This document shows, piece by piece, positions 1 through 11,872 of a stretch of 64,000 nucleotides of DNA. The notes beneath the pieces are model-generated. The model made no database searches and had not been told where the DNA came from. It worked only from the letters and a program-made list of their open reading frames with translations. Where the stretch lies: assembly GCA_036346405.1 (NCBI GenBank), contig CM070568.1, positions 7,880,221 to 7,944,220 on the forward strand, in the 5' to 3' direction. Every line of letters starts with the position of its first letter. The stretch's first letter is position 1. A program made the position numbers and the translations under genes. The stretch is from Phyllostachys edulis. Its lineage: Eukaryota > Streptophyta > Magnoliopsida > Poales > Poaceae.

Positions 1-640
1 GAAACTATTGCTAGTGACTATATGAGCACAAAAGGTACAGAAGATGCAGGAAAGTTGACCTCCACATTGTTTAGTGCCATAGACCAGTAGTAGTCAGCAT
101 TCTGTCATGTGCACTGAGTACAAGGTAAGCATGCAGCAGCGCATCAGCGCATCTAATGTGGAGCATTCAGGAATCAAAACGACAAAATCTACGGAAGTAC
201 CACTAAGGGTTTCATAAATCATTACTTCCCCTGAGAAGGGTTTGGCCCATAACATCACCAGAAGGCACATGACCAACTATGCTGAATCCTGGTGCCGAAG
301 AACGCGAGAGAAAAAAATCGATTCCAACGCTGGCCAATTTATATTCTAGAGAATCGAACAATCAGTAGTAATCCTCTAACTCCCAATGTGATAGATGGCC
401 AAATATATTATACATATATTAGGAATCAATATTATCGAAGTTTTCCAAACAATTTTGAAACCGTAGAAATCTGAACGGAAGAATAACCTGACTGGAGATC
501 CTAAGTTATTAGCATCTTCTTCTCCAAATTATTTGTGCATTCCTGCTATTTGCAATGCAAGAGAAACAAGCTAACAAAGTATGACATAGACAGGAAGCAA
601 AGGGGGTAGAGCGAGAGGCTAGGTCTAAAAAAGAAGTAAA
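1..640. other. Left edge, no gene recognised
   Basis: Mostly AT-rich DNA. On the minus strand 94-276 is open for 60 codons and is preceded by a plausible AG acceptor just beyond 276, so it could be an exon of a gene leaving the window to the left. I do not recognise the peptide, and the two other minus frames are also partly open, so this is only a possibility. Confidence 0.25.
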
Positions 641-1620
641 AACATGTGGGATGAGCTGGATCTCTCTTCCATTGCCGGTCCCGCTCGGCCACCGGCCGCG
701 TCGCTATTGTGGCGACATCAACCCCCCGTGCGGGGCCGACTGGGGGGTTGGGGAGAAAGGGAGGAGGCCGGCCTCTACACGAAGAAGGGCGCTCCATTTT
801 TGCTTCCCCAGCTGACAGCTTCCAAACGATTCTTCCCTCTGGCTCCGGCGCCTCCCACATGCCGAGGCAGTCCACCGAGCCACTGTCGGCCTCTCGTTTA
901 TCGCTGCGTGCCACACTACTCGAGCTGGGCCGACGCATCCTCTATGCCTCCGCTGCTCAACCACCGTCCTAGCTGTCGGCCGACAGACGTTCCCATGGCG
1001 GCTTCGACGCTGCTGCCGCACTACAGGCCAGGCTAGCTCCCCTTCTCTGCCTCCCTCTGTCCTCCACTGTGGGCAGGTTCTTTGTTTTTTTGTCCTTGGA
1101 TTGGCTGAGGCGATAGAAATGGGAATGGGAAAGTGCCCTGCTATTACTCCCTGTTCTTATCACTTTCTATTCAACGACAAAGACTGTGCGCACACGCGGC
1201 GACCAACTGGATGGTTCTGATCAAACGCGAACACATACAAGCGAACGAAGGCACAATAAATGCCTTGGACGCTTCATGACGACTCGGGCGGTCTTTAGTA
1301 GCTTCCGAGGCAGCAGCGCGTATCGCGAACAAAACACGAGCTGCACCACGCGCACGAGAGACAGCGCCAAGCAGCGGACAGGACGGGCATTGAATGGCGT
1401 GGACGTGTCACGATGAACGCGACAGTGGCCGTGACCCGCGCGACGGGCAACACGAGGCAAACTCTAGATCGCTACGAGCCGCACACTCGGCGATTGGACG
1501 GACGTCTAGTGAAGCCACCGAAGGATTCAACATGTAAACGGCGCGATCGCACGCGCAAAATGCGATCGAATGGCTCGCTGAGCGAGGCGACGTGGCTGCG
1601 CTAAGAAGCCAGCGATTCAT
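640..1620. other. CpG-rich, GC-rich low-copy segment
   Basis: This stretch is GC-rich and unusually full of CpG dinucleotides, densest at about 1,180-1,600. That contrasts with most of the repeat DNA to the right, where CpG is depleted as expected for methylated transposons. Several short overlapping ORFs occur on both strands, but none has a recognisable domain, which is typical of GC-rich non-coding DNA. I infer an unmethylated gene-flanking region, perhaps a promoter or 5' leader of a gene on either side. Confidence 0.35.
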
Positions 1621-1711
1621 GGGCTTTAATAAAAGGAAAGATTCTAATTTAATACTTTTTGTTGAAAATTTTACACAACAAACTCTACCCTACCTATCAG
1701 TCACAGTTCAT

Positions 1712-1746
1712 TCCTCTCTCCCCCTCTCCCTCTCCCTCTCCCTCTC
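1712..1746 (+). repeat. CCCTCT microsatellite
   Basis: A pyrimidine run built from repeated CCCTCT units. Confidence 0.7.
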
Positions 1747-1894
1747 ATCGGCATCCAAAGAGGTCCATATCGGGTAGGATATAATCGCCCTAAATAGACC
1801 CGGTTGCTATCTTGTGAGTGGATCCTGGCTGTTGTGTTTGGTGTCGCCTCCCTCATGTTGGCCCAAGTGTTCTGGCTCTCTCCCAGTGCAATAC

Positions 1895-2060
1895 CCCAGC
1901 CTATTAGTGTGGTGGACCATGTGACCCAAATAAAGTTGTGATGGCGCGATTACTCCCACATTGCTTATCTAAAGTGAATTGCATTAACATATAATGTTTG
2001 CTGGGTCTAAACATAGCACCTCTGGGTAACCCTTTTACACGAAACAAGACCAAGTATACA
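1895..2060 (-). repeat. Relic of dispersed repeat R1
   Basis: This segment shares its sequence, in inverted form, with copies at 7,690-8,560. Shared signposts are the words around the intact CACATTGCTTATCTAAAGTG and TGCTGGGTCTAAACATAGCA, followed by TTTTACACGAA. It is one of several copies of the same non-coding repeat in the first 9 kb. I cannot assign it to a transposon class from the window alone. Confidence 0.6.
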
Positions 2061-2239
2061 CTAAAGTAATTAAGGGCAATTATTTGTCGGAAAAAACGGA
2101 TTAGTGGCAATCTATCTCCGGTAATATCCAAGATTTTAGGGTCCCATTATCTCAGGGAATAATTATTTTCGTAACAATCTATCTCACGTAATGTTTAACG
2201 TTAGCAAAGATATATCTGCTTCTAAAACATCAACTGGCC

Positions 2240-3340
2240 AACCTATCTGCACGAATACCTATTGAGCGGGAAGACCAAAAACAAAAGATGACACAGGCGC
2301 GAAGACAAAGCAACCTCTAAAACCTTACCCCGAATTCCTCCCACCACCTCGGCACCTCCTCCTTTCCCCGTCGCCCACCCCCACCTCCCAGGGCCTCCAT
2401 CCTCCAGCGCCGCCCTCCTCCCCGGCGCCACCCTCCTCCAGCGCCGCGCTCCTCCCACCATCCTCCCAGGGCAACCCTTCCTCCCAGCGCCGCCCCTTCC
2501 TCCCTGGCCGCCCTCCTCCCAGCGCCACCCTCCTCCCCGGCCTCTCTTTCCTCCCCTTATTCCCGTCAAATCCCTAAATCACCACTCCTCCCTCTTCCTC
2601 TCCATTCTGCCGCCGCCGCCGCCCGGCTCCCCTTTGGCCTCCAGCTCCGTCGGCCGCCTCCTACCCCGCCGCCTCCGGCCCGCTCGCTGCTAGCCCGGTC
2701 CGCCGCCGCCGCCTATGCCGCCGCTCGATCTTGCGCTCGCCCCTGCCGACGGCGCGTCCACCCGTCGAGCGGCTCGGTGCCTGGTGCCGCCGCCACCGCC
2801 TCCGGCTGCAGGCCCGCCTCTACCGCTCGCCCTCCTCTTCTCTTGGTGCCACCACCAGTGCCTCCTGCGCCCGCCATCGCGCCCCACGCCCGGTGCCGCC
2901 CCTCTGGCTCCCCCGGTCCCGACGCTGCCGGTGGGCTCCTCCTTGCGCCCGGCTCCCTTACGCCTCCCCGGCGCGGCCGGGAGGCCAGCGTCGGCTCGGC
3001 TCCTTCTCCTACTCGCCTTCTCCTCCTACCCCTCTGCCCCGGTTCATGCCGCCTCCACGCGCCGTCAGGTCGGCTCGGCCCTCCTCCACGCCGCCTTGAT
3101 CTGACCCCGTGCTGCTCCTCCCCTCGGCGCGGCCGAAGGCCAGCGCCGCCTCGCCGGTCTGGCCTCCCCTCCTCACGCGTGTGTCGCCACCGCCAGGTCG
3201 GCTTACCTGCGGCCGCCGACCCTGACCTCCACTACTGCTACACACCTCCAAAACCCCCTTACTCTCTAACCTCCCTCTTGATCTTCATTAATTTGATTAT
3301 TAGTATTATGGTTGGATCAAGTTCTGATATTAACTGATTT
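2240..3340 (+). promoter_or_regulatory. GC-rich leader/first-exon region of the DEG14-like gene
   Basis: AT-rich DNA changes at about 2,330 into a pyrimidine-rich, then CG-rich, block and returns to AT-rich, intron-like sequence at about 3,290. This is the usual profile of a grass promoter, 5' leader and first coding exon, and it lies directly upstream of the recognisable protease exons at 4,159-5,782 on the same strand. Overlapping ORFs here, including one of 129 codons from 2,715, contain a leucine-rich stretch followed by an Ala-rich segment that could belong to a targeting peptide. I could not align them to a known N-terminus, so the true start codon is not assigned. Confidence 0.4.
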
Positions 3341-4158
3341 TTCATGCATGAATGCCATGGGGATTGACTGGAGATGAAGGTGACTACTGGAGGTGAGCTA
3401 CTGCCTATGCTGCCAGATTTCACTAAGGTATCTCCCACTTCCTCTCTACTCCCTGACCTCTCCCTTGCTCTGTGATGCTAAGGACTAGGAGCTAGGGGTA
3501 TGCAGTGGTGGTTGATGCATGAATTAGTTGGCTCAACATGGTGTCTTACTAATTGTGTACAATATTGATGGATTTGGGGGGAAAGATGACTACCTTGCTG
3601 GGTTCGGTTGAGGCTAGAATGGTAGCGTTGTGTACAATTTCCTCTTCTTCAAGATTGCTTTTTATGATATGAAGTCCTTAGGTGCTATAGTGGCGAAGAA
3701 AACCTTTTACGCTTGCAACCTAAACGAGTTGTTAAATTAAATTGAGATGTGTTATTATGTACCAAAAGGCCTAGTTGAAGACCAATTTGGTGGAGGCTTG
3801 TATGTGGAGACTGAGAACACAATGTGAGAATCCATATGCATCACAGAAACTTGCATTTGTTGGACTATGTAGATAGGTTGAAATTTTTCATTGCTGTCAG
3901 TTGTGACTTTTGTTTGCAGGGTAGATTGAGTCACAGTAACTAGACATTTTGTGATATTGCAGTTGAACAGCATCTGTGATGATCAATAAAATGTTAGAGA
4001 ATATTTGCAATTTGTAGGTTAAGGCATCCTTAGTACATAAGGGAAGCAGTGCAATGAATTTAATTTTTGCTGAACCAATAATTGCCACCATATCTTCTTC
4101 TTGACAAGGATGGAGCTTAATTTTCTGAGCATCTTACTGTGTTCAAATTTGTGTGTAG

Positions 4159-5782
4159 GGTTTCTATACTAAATTCCTTTGCATCTGCATCGGTTCCACC
4201 CACTAACGTGAGCAACCAAGGCTCTGGTGGAAACTCAGATGATTCAAGATGTTGCCCAGGATGTCTAGGGCGGAATTCAATTGCCAATGCTGCAGCTGCA
4301 GTTGGTCCTGCTGTTGTGAACATTTCTTCTACGCAAGGTGAGAACCAAACTGTCAGTGGAAATCATCAAACCTTTTACCAGTTCACTAGCTACATGTAGT
4401 AAACTTGTTGAATTATTTCTGTAGATACTCATGGATGGGTGAGCATTGGATCGGGAACTATAATAGATCCAGATGGGACGATATTGACATGTGCCCATGT
4501 TGTTGTAGATTTTCAAAGCACGAAAGCAGTTCTAAGGGGAAAGGTTGTTAAGTTGGCACTAGCTTCTGTGTTCATCTTGAGTTATCCGTTACTTGCTGAC
4601 AGTGTGACTTACCTCTGACAAATGAAATCAATATGATGCATGAATTTGGAATTATTGAAGTTCTTAAACAACCACATCTCCATATTTGGTGCAGCCTTGG
4701 AACTATTAGTATTGCTATATATGTTATCTGTTCCTGATTCATATAAGTCAATGATGCTTGTTAAATTTTGAATACACTTTAATGGGTTATTATATCTTCA
4801 GGAATACTCTTAGAGGGAAGAGCCAACAGATAATTTCTGATAATATATTTCATTTTATCCTTAGAAAAATGTCACATGAGAAACTACCCTCATGTCATAC
4901 AGTGGAAGCTTTGAAATGTAAGCTTTTATGCACTATTTTCTTTCTTCACAAATTAGGACAGACGTGACAAATTGTAATTTGACTGAGGTTCAAATTTGTC
5001 TCTTGACTTTATACTTGGATTAACTGAGTGTCCTTGCTCGTTTACCATTGTTTCAAGACAGAGACTGTCCAACAATAGTCTATAGCCTTAGTCCTAGGGT
5101 TAAAGTTCTAAATTTTAGTATAGGGCAAAATATGACACCAAGCCATGGTATAGTGGACAATTCTTTACTTCTTTCTCACAAATTATCATATCGTAGCTGT
5201 GCTTAAGATAGATTAATTACAGTTCTATCTTCTTTCTTATTATTAATATTGTTCTGCCAGCATTTTGTTTGATCCAAGTGATAGTTTTCATGTTTGTTTA
5301 CTTCCTCATTTTGTCTCAGAAAGGGTGAAATTCTAACAGGTTAGTGTGACTTTACAAGATGGACGTGAATTTGAAGGCGTTGTTCTCAATTCAGATCGCC
5401 ACTCTGATATCGCTGTTGTGAAGATTAAATCTAAGACCCTTTACCAGCTGCGTAGACTTGGATCATCATGTAAACTTCGACCAGGTGATTGGGTTGTTGC
5501 TTTGGGCTGCCCACTTTCTCTTCAAAACACAGTTACAGCTGGTATTGTAAGGTTAATATCTCCTAAAGGCAGAACTAATTTTTCTTTAATTTTATTCTCA
5601 TCAGTTGTCCATCATTAAAACTTCTAGTTGGCTTGTCATTTCTAACCTTGCTATTTGTTTTATTGACTTTAATATTCCACCTCCACCCCATTTTCTTGTA
5701 GTTGTGTTGACCGGAAAAGTAGTGATCTGGGTCTTGGAGGAGTATAAAGGAGTATCTGCAAACAGATTGCGCTATCAATCAG
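4159..5782 (+). pseudogene. DEG14-like (HtrA/Do-like 14) serine protease, 3'-truncated
   Basis: Four exons match the plant protease Do-like 14 family, ATP-independent HtrA serine proteases. Exons are 4,159-4,337, 4,425-4,544, 5,340-5,551 and 5,702-5,782, with AG acceptors and mostly GT donors. Exon 2 encodes the catalytic-histidine block (GTIIDPDGTILTCAHVV). Exon 3 holds the catalytic aspartate (RHSDIAVVKI) and the GDWVVALGCPLSLQ strand. Exon 4 encodes the VDRKSSDLGLGG loop. Damage is visible: exon 3 has a one-base loss and a nearby one-base gain that replace a few residues before RLGSS. Exon 4 then reads a TAA where the family has Gln/Arg and is shifted by one base, while the next frame still spells EYLQTDCAINQ. 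The donor after it reads GC instead of GT. The following exon, which should carry the GNSGG catalytic serine, and the PDZ domain are not found in the next 5 kb. I read this as a dead, 3'-truncated copy. Confidence 0.85.
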
Positions 5783-7690
5783 GCAAAACATTTTTCTGTT
5801 TTTGTTCCTAAGCATTATTTTAGTATGCATGTTTCTTGAACTTGAATACTCTAGATTTTTTATAACGCAGTGCTTATTCCATTTACTGTCTTGTTGGTTA
5901 TCACCAAACCATCATTTTTTTCCTGAGAAAATGCAGAATATATGCAGTATTTTAATTAGATTGAATAAACATAAACTAGGAGTTTCCCATGTGTCCCCTG
6001 ACAATGAGGAACATACACCAAACAGCTCGGAGTAAAACATTAAAGATTACACGACAAGCAAAAACAAAACAAAAAAACAAAAGTAGCAGCTGAAGCTAAC
6101 AATCTATTGTGCATCTTCTTCTTTTACAAGTTCACAAAAATCAACTTTCTACTCTGATCCATTGTTCACAGAACGGGAACCATATGTGTCATCACCTTTA
6201 TATATATACAGAAGAAGGGTCAATTTGCAAATAATCAATTAATTTTCCCCCATTGTTCTTATGTCAGTGCTTGTATTTAGCAAGCAATTTGGTACCCTTG
6301 CCTCTCGGCTACCAAAATTAATCACTGCCATCATACTTTATGTTACTGCTTTCTTCTTGGACTAATACTGAATAACAATAAGTTTTTTGTTCTTCTTTTC
6401 ATTGACTCATACTTGCCAAGGCAGGCTCGTGTGTACCTAATACAAGCATATGTTCTTCAATTTCTTGTTGCTTCTACACGTCCTTCGCCTGTTCTATTAT
6501 AAGCAGCCTTTTTTATCATCCACTGCCAAATATTTGACCACATTAGTCGTCAACCTGTGAACTACAAAAAATAATATATTTTTATGCATGTTGCCATTAA
6601 TTACCAGTGTGGATCCTCATAAGATTAGGAATCGAAATTTTTTGTTTAGTCCTCTGTGGATACTGACATTGTTGTTGCTTGATTTTCTCCATTCTATTAA
6701 CGAAAGTACACATTATATAGGGTCTATAATTGGGCAAACATGGTGCCTTTGTTATTTGTCCCTGTTTTTTGGTCTCTTAGATAGTGGATGCTCTGTGGCT
6801 CTTAGTTTATGAGACAGTTATTAGACGCCTGTGGCCCTCCACAGTCTTCATCTAGAACATCCATTATATTCATCTTGTTTTTGGTTGCTACTAAAGCGAT
6901 TGTGCATTGTCTTTGCTTCCTTACCCACTCTTTACATTAACAGCACAGGATCTATGTACTTCCTAATTCCATTTGCTACATAGGTTATGTCTGATCTACA
7001 AGCATCAGCGTGTTCTATGCTAGGAGACTTGGTATATATGTTTGGTTCGAGTTTATTTTGCTAACTGTTCTAGCTCTTTTATATAAAGCACAATGTCATT
7101 ACTTAACATACTCATTTTGTAATATACTCAGCTTAACAGCACATGATATAGCTAGCTCCGCTCAAAAGAGACTCTTCGATGTAGCAGCAGCTACAGATCA
7201 GATTACTGCCATTCCTATGTTTGCCTATAAAATATTTAGGTTGTTACCCACTTGAAGATAGGTCTAATTGAATCGCATAACTTACTTGCGGAATGTTGAT
7301 ATACCAAAAATCCTACCAAAGAACATGCTTCTCATGGTGTTACCGATGAAAGACAATACAACCTACAAGAATTGCCTATACTGCTCATGCCATTCTACAA
7401 TCAATATAGACTACGTGTTAAGATTAATAGTCTTTTCTCATATTAAAATCTCACTTGTCGTTCTTTTTCAGAGATCGACTCACAGTTCATCAACAACCGA
7501 CCGATAGATACGAGATTCGGTATGCCCGCTTGCTTATCCATGTTTATCTCCTCCAATCTATTATATGTAATAATTCTACATTTATCAGTATAACAGAATG
7601 TTGCCCTTCCCGTCGATTCAAATTTTACTCCATGCCAACTACCTCCAACTATCCCCTACTATACGAGGCCGCTTTTGTAACTACTCGACA
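5783..7690. other. AT-rich non-coding DNA downstream of the protease fragment
   Basis: Intron-like or intergenic sequence with only short, unconvincing ORFs. I looked in particular for the missing serine-exon motif (GNSGGPLV) and PDZ coding sequence of the upstream protease and did not find them. Confidence 0.5.
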
Positions 7691-8830
7691 TCCTACATTC
7701 CCGGTTTGGTGCTATGTTTGGACCCAACTATGCATTATATACTAGTACAACTCACTTTAGACAAGCAATGCAAGATATTCTGTTACTAATCCCACCACAC
7801 CCATGATTTACTCCTCACCAAGGGCCACATGGGCGCATTATCTGAAATCGATATTTCAAAATGTTAGGCGGTCTAGGTATTACATTCACCCGTTTAAAAT
7901 AAAGGGGCCGACGGAAAATAAAGAATCAAGGGCCGTCGGCAGCAATACATCGCATACTATAATCGCGCTGCAAAAAGCAAATGCCCGTAACCACCTGCCG
8001 GTAATTGTTTTTCCCAAGAAGACTTTACCGGCAGCCATAAGTCTTGGAAAAGTAATTCTTGGCAGATAAATTGCCGAATGCGTCCCAGGCCCTTAATAGT
8101 GTGCCATGGTGTAGTGATAGCGAGTAAGCACATATGCCATGCCGCCCAAAATGTGTCCCACTGGGACCACACGCGCCATGCGCCATATATACTAGCAACT
8201 CACTTTAGACAAGCAATGTGGGACTAATCCCACACACCGGGCCACATGGGCGCATACGAAAAGGTTGATGCTCGATACCATCAAATGCCCGTAACACCTC
8301 GGTACTCGTCCGCCCAAAATCCGCTCAATACCCAACCCGCCGCATCCCGCACGGAATGACTCGACCATCTGTAACACACCGCTCATAGCACCCCACTTAC
8401 ACTTCCATCCTCGCTTCGTGTAAAATGGTTAACCCGGAGGTGCTATGTTTGGACCCAACAGGCATTATATACTAGTACAACTCACTTTAGACAAGCAATG
8501 TGGGACTAATCCCACCACACAACTCCTCATGGGCCACATAGGCCGCATACGAGTAGGCCGAGGTATTACAATCAGAGTGTCAACATTCGCTGCACAGGCC
8601 TGTGGAGGGAACATGGCATGGGCGTCTACTGACGGGTGCTTCTGTGCATTTGTCGTGTATGCGATGTACTGCCAAGGGTGTCAACCCTTAGGGGGTGAAT
8701 GTAATACCTTGTATGCTATTGTAGTTGACCTTGTGGTTGACCATGTGGCCCAAGTGCATATAATGATTGCTGGGTCTAAACGTAGAACCTCTAGGTTAAC
8801 TCTTTTACACGAAGTGAGAATAGAAGTGTA
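7690..8830. repeat. Cluster of R1 repeats, including an inverted dimer
   Basis: The word TACAACTCACTTTAGACAAG appears at about 7,745 and 8,475, with a shortened version at about 8,190. It is followed each time by related CCACATGGGC(C)GCATA words. At 8,405-8,830 the repeat is arranged as an inverted pair: a left arm beginning with CTTCGTGTAAAATGGTTAAC and a right arm ending with its approximate reverse complement (GTTAACTCTTTTACACGAAG). Between 7,900 and 8,095 short GC-rich complementary words (GCCGACGG/CCGTCGGC, TGCCGGTAA/TTACCGGCA) suggest local hairpins. No coding sequence is seen. Confidence 0.6.
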
Positions 8831-9785
8831 AACAGGATGCTATGCATGCTTAGCTTGCCCCATGGTAGATTGGGCTATGAGCGGATTTTGTGTCCGGGGT
8901 ATTATAGGTGTAGTGACACCCTGATTTTCGAGCATTGTATATGCCCTACCAAGCCTGCAAGCTAACTGCCACGTTTTCTCCTGCAGGTCTCCTCCACGCT
9001 GGCTAACAGGCGGTGAAAACGGAGTTTTGACGTAAATAGAGTAGTAGGCCTCGTTGTAGAGTTACATACGTATGGTCTTCACTAAAGGATTGAGCCCTGC
9101 TAGAATTCAAAACTTCTCAGTAGATGTTACACCCGGTGTAGGGACACCCTGTTTTTCACGAAGGATGACCAACCATTGTAGCGCTTTTGGTGGGGGTTCT
9201 AAGCTCAGTCTTGTCTTATGTTCTCCAGCAAGAATACATGGTGGCTTAACGTTAGACTCGCAATGAATTGAATGATATATTCTAGAAAATATATATTACT
9301 ATATTTTTAACTGACAAATAGTAACAATTACAACAATATTACTGAAATATTTTGCATTATATATACAAGTACAGAGATAATTGCGTAGAAGTAGTACATC
9401 TGTTTCACAACACATGTCTGTTTTCTTGGGATACGTCGTCTCGCAACGGAAGTCCAAAAATAAAATAAAACTGTAACAATTGCAAAATTTTCACACTATA
9501 CCCATGTTTTAATGCAATAAAAGTGTTAATTGTCATTGTATGCCATTTAATATGAGTTTGTATGGTCTATTGCCACGAGGTTCTTTATTATTTTTTGTTT
9601 GCTTAGTCTGTGTGTGCATAGTAGACTATTGTGATACGATGGGAGTAGTATGATACTTCTTTACAACTCGAAACAGCCAATACATCACTTTGTGATGTCT
9701 AGAAGCATCTTATCGACCCATGGGTAGAGATTTTGGTTTGCACTTGGTACTCGTACATCTATGCAAATGATTAAATTCTTCACGG
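8831..9785. other. Non-coding DNA with a short direct duplication
   Basis: Nothing coding is recognised. A word near GGTGTAGTGACACCCTG at about 8,907 recurs in similar form (GGTGTAGGGACACCCTG) at about 9,134; each is itself partly palindromic. From 9,270 the sequence is AT-rich. Confidence 0.4.
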
Positions 9786-10590
9786 ACTGAAGTATATGCA
9801 TGCAAACAGATCGAAAAGGACGACTAGAGGGGTTGAATATAAGCACCAATTTTTTTTACCACTAACGGGATTCAACTTCTTCTTTATTACAATAGCTATG
9901 GAAGCTACGAAGATCAAAGCACAAGATCACAGCGGAAGTCTTGCATTGAATCTGGATAATCCCGAGGAAAAATCCTCTCGTACGGCTCGATCACGTGGCG
10001 GTCGATCGCTAAGGGCTAGGTGATTCCTATGGGCGCTTCAATTGCTTGATCAAGAAGGTCAGCAACCAATTCCAATCGATAATTGGGACGATCGAAGCCA
10101 AAGTTCCATGAATTTCTCCATCGAGGTCAAGAAGGCATGAAAACTGAGAAAAAAAAAATCAAACTTTGATCCATAAGTTTGCCCGTGGGTGGAAGATGTT
10201 TAAGATGACCCTAGATAAATTCCCACATGCCCTAACAAGCTAGATCACAGCAAAAGACCCAATCAAAACCCTAGAAACACAATAACCCCAAAGGCATCAA
10301 AGAGAGGGCAAGAAAAAGATATAACTCATCTTGGAAAAAACTTGCTTGGATTGCTTCAAGGGATTGTTGGTTTACAACCACTTCACCATGGAGGACAAAA
10401 GCACAATACTTGAGCACTCAATCAATCCATCTATCTCAAAACCTAGCGTCCTCTATCTTCACTTTCTACAAATTATAAATTAGGGTTTCCAAGGCTTGAG
10501 TTGGTCGAGGTGCAAATCCTACATCCCTCCCTTTTATAGTGGAGGCTAGATCTAAAGAGAAAAACCTTATCGGGTGCCCGTTAAGCCCAC
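9786..10590. other. Repeat-like non-coding DNA
   Basis: It contains the word CGACTAGAGGGGTTGAATAT, which I know as a common component of repetitive grass DNA. No domain is recognisable and stop codons interrupt all frames. Confidence 0.35.
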
Positions 10591-11060
10591 ACACAAATAG
10601 GTCTTGTCAGTGTTTTAGAAGCAATCTTACGTAATGATTGTTTGATTTGGGGGGTTACCAAGACTCAAATCACGTAAAGAGAATGACACAGGGGTTTTTA
10701 TACAAGTTCGGGCCTTCTCCGGAGAGAATAACAACCGTACTTATATGTGGATGTATTGAGTATGCTGGTTACAGATCAAGAGAAAGACTCAAATGTAATG
10801 TCTTGTGCTACTAATCGCCCTCTCTTTCTCCTCCTGTTAATTCGCTTTTATCTTTGTACTCGAAGTGGGTCAGAGTTTCTCCAGTTCAAAGGGCACCTTA
10901 AAGCTTCAGATGATGGAGCCGTTACTAGAGATTATTGTAGGAGTAGTAACGTTCCCATGTCGCCAAGCAGTTATCACCAGGACAAAGAGTTAAATCATTC
11001 CATTATTCTAGAGAATAACAACATAATTAACTATCCATATCTTTAGATATGGTGTGGAAG
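10590..11060 (-). mobile_element. Probable 3' LTR region of the Tat-type Gypsy element
   Basis: The sequence around 10,690-10,740 (TATACAAGTTCGGGCCTTCT followed by a purine-rich stretch) resembles the 'gttcgggcc' block typical of grass Gypsy LTRs. It lies just where the 3' LTR of the minus-strand element should end, beyond the start of its antisense ORF. I could not fix TG...CA ends or a target duplication, so the limits are approximate. Confidence 0.35.
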
Positions 11061-11110
11061 ATTCCCTGATCGACTCGGCCCACATGTCTATAAGCCCATC
11101 GACTAGGGAC

Positions 11111-11308
11111 TGGTCGTAAAAGAGCTTATGAATAGGTGGTGATCGTAATTAAGCTTACAACTACATACTGATCGTAGGAGGATTTGCAATCAGGGGATAG
11201 TCGTAGAATAACTTACGACCATGAGTCAGTCGTAAAAAGACTTATAACTATGGGGTAGTCGTAGAAGGACTTACAACCACAGGGTGGTCGTACAAGAACT
11301 TACGACCT
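11111..11308. repeat. Hairpin-unit array A
   Basis: About seven degenerate units of 28-30 bp. Each has a dyad of the form GTCGTA-N8-TACGAC followed by about 10 bp of variable spacer. It lies upstream of the antisense ORF and its TATA box. Further isolated units follow at about 11,480-11,530 and 11,585-11,640. Confidence 0.8.
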
Positions 11309-11854
11309 CCAGCTTCTCCCTTATAAATATTAAGGGGTATACTCAAGAACCATCTGATGGTATTATTATCCGTAATAAGAATTACAGATAAATAATTAAA
11401 TAAGGATTATTAGATCCTCATCATCTAGCCCTCCAGCTTCAATTGAAAATAACTTACTTGGAAAAGGAGCCATAGATGATCTTACGACCAGTAGGTAGTC
11501 GTATAATAGTGGTCGAAGGAAAAGCTCTTCGACCGTCATTTCATTTGATCAGAAATAGACTTGGTCAAGAAAGGTGTTGGAAATCTTACGACTTACAAGG
11601 TGATCGTGGAAGATCTTACGACCACAAGGTGGTCGCAGTACTGTAATCGGAAGTAAAACCTTTTCAAGTGCTGTTTCATTTGACCAGAAAAAAACTTGGT
11701 CAAGAAGCTAATTTCGCTTGAGGTGTAAAGACAGACTCGATTTTCTCGAGCAAACAAATTAAAGAATCTCAATCGACTCTCATAGACCTGTCTGTTGGAG
11801 CAGTTTTCGAAGCTGTGGCAACTGTTGTGTTGCCACGTCTTTAACTCAAGCGCG

Positions 11855-11872
11855 CGGTTATAAAAACTTACT
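11855..11872 (+). promoter_or_regulatory. TATA box of the antisense ORF
   Basis: GCGGTTATAAAAACTTACT lies about 20 bp before the first open codons of the antisense ORF (11,884) and about 150 bp before the methionine at 12,013 that precedes the conserved domain. Position and composition fit a plant TATA element, which suggests the antisense ORF has its own promoter. Confidence 0.5.

Noticed and set aside
644..1163. ORFs up to 130 codons on both strands
   Set aside because: GC-rich shadows of each other, with no recognisable motif.
2690..3337. ORFs of 122-186 codons in the GC-rich leader
   Set aside because: Overlapping frames on both strands stay open because of composition. I treat the region as leader or first exon without choosing a frame.
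10747..11046. 99-codon plus ORF
   Set aside because: Lies in LTR-like DNA and has no recognisable motif.
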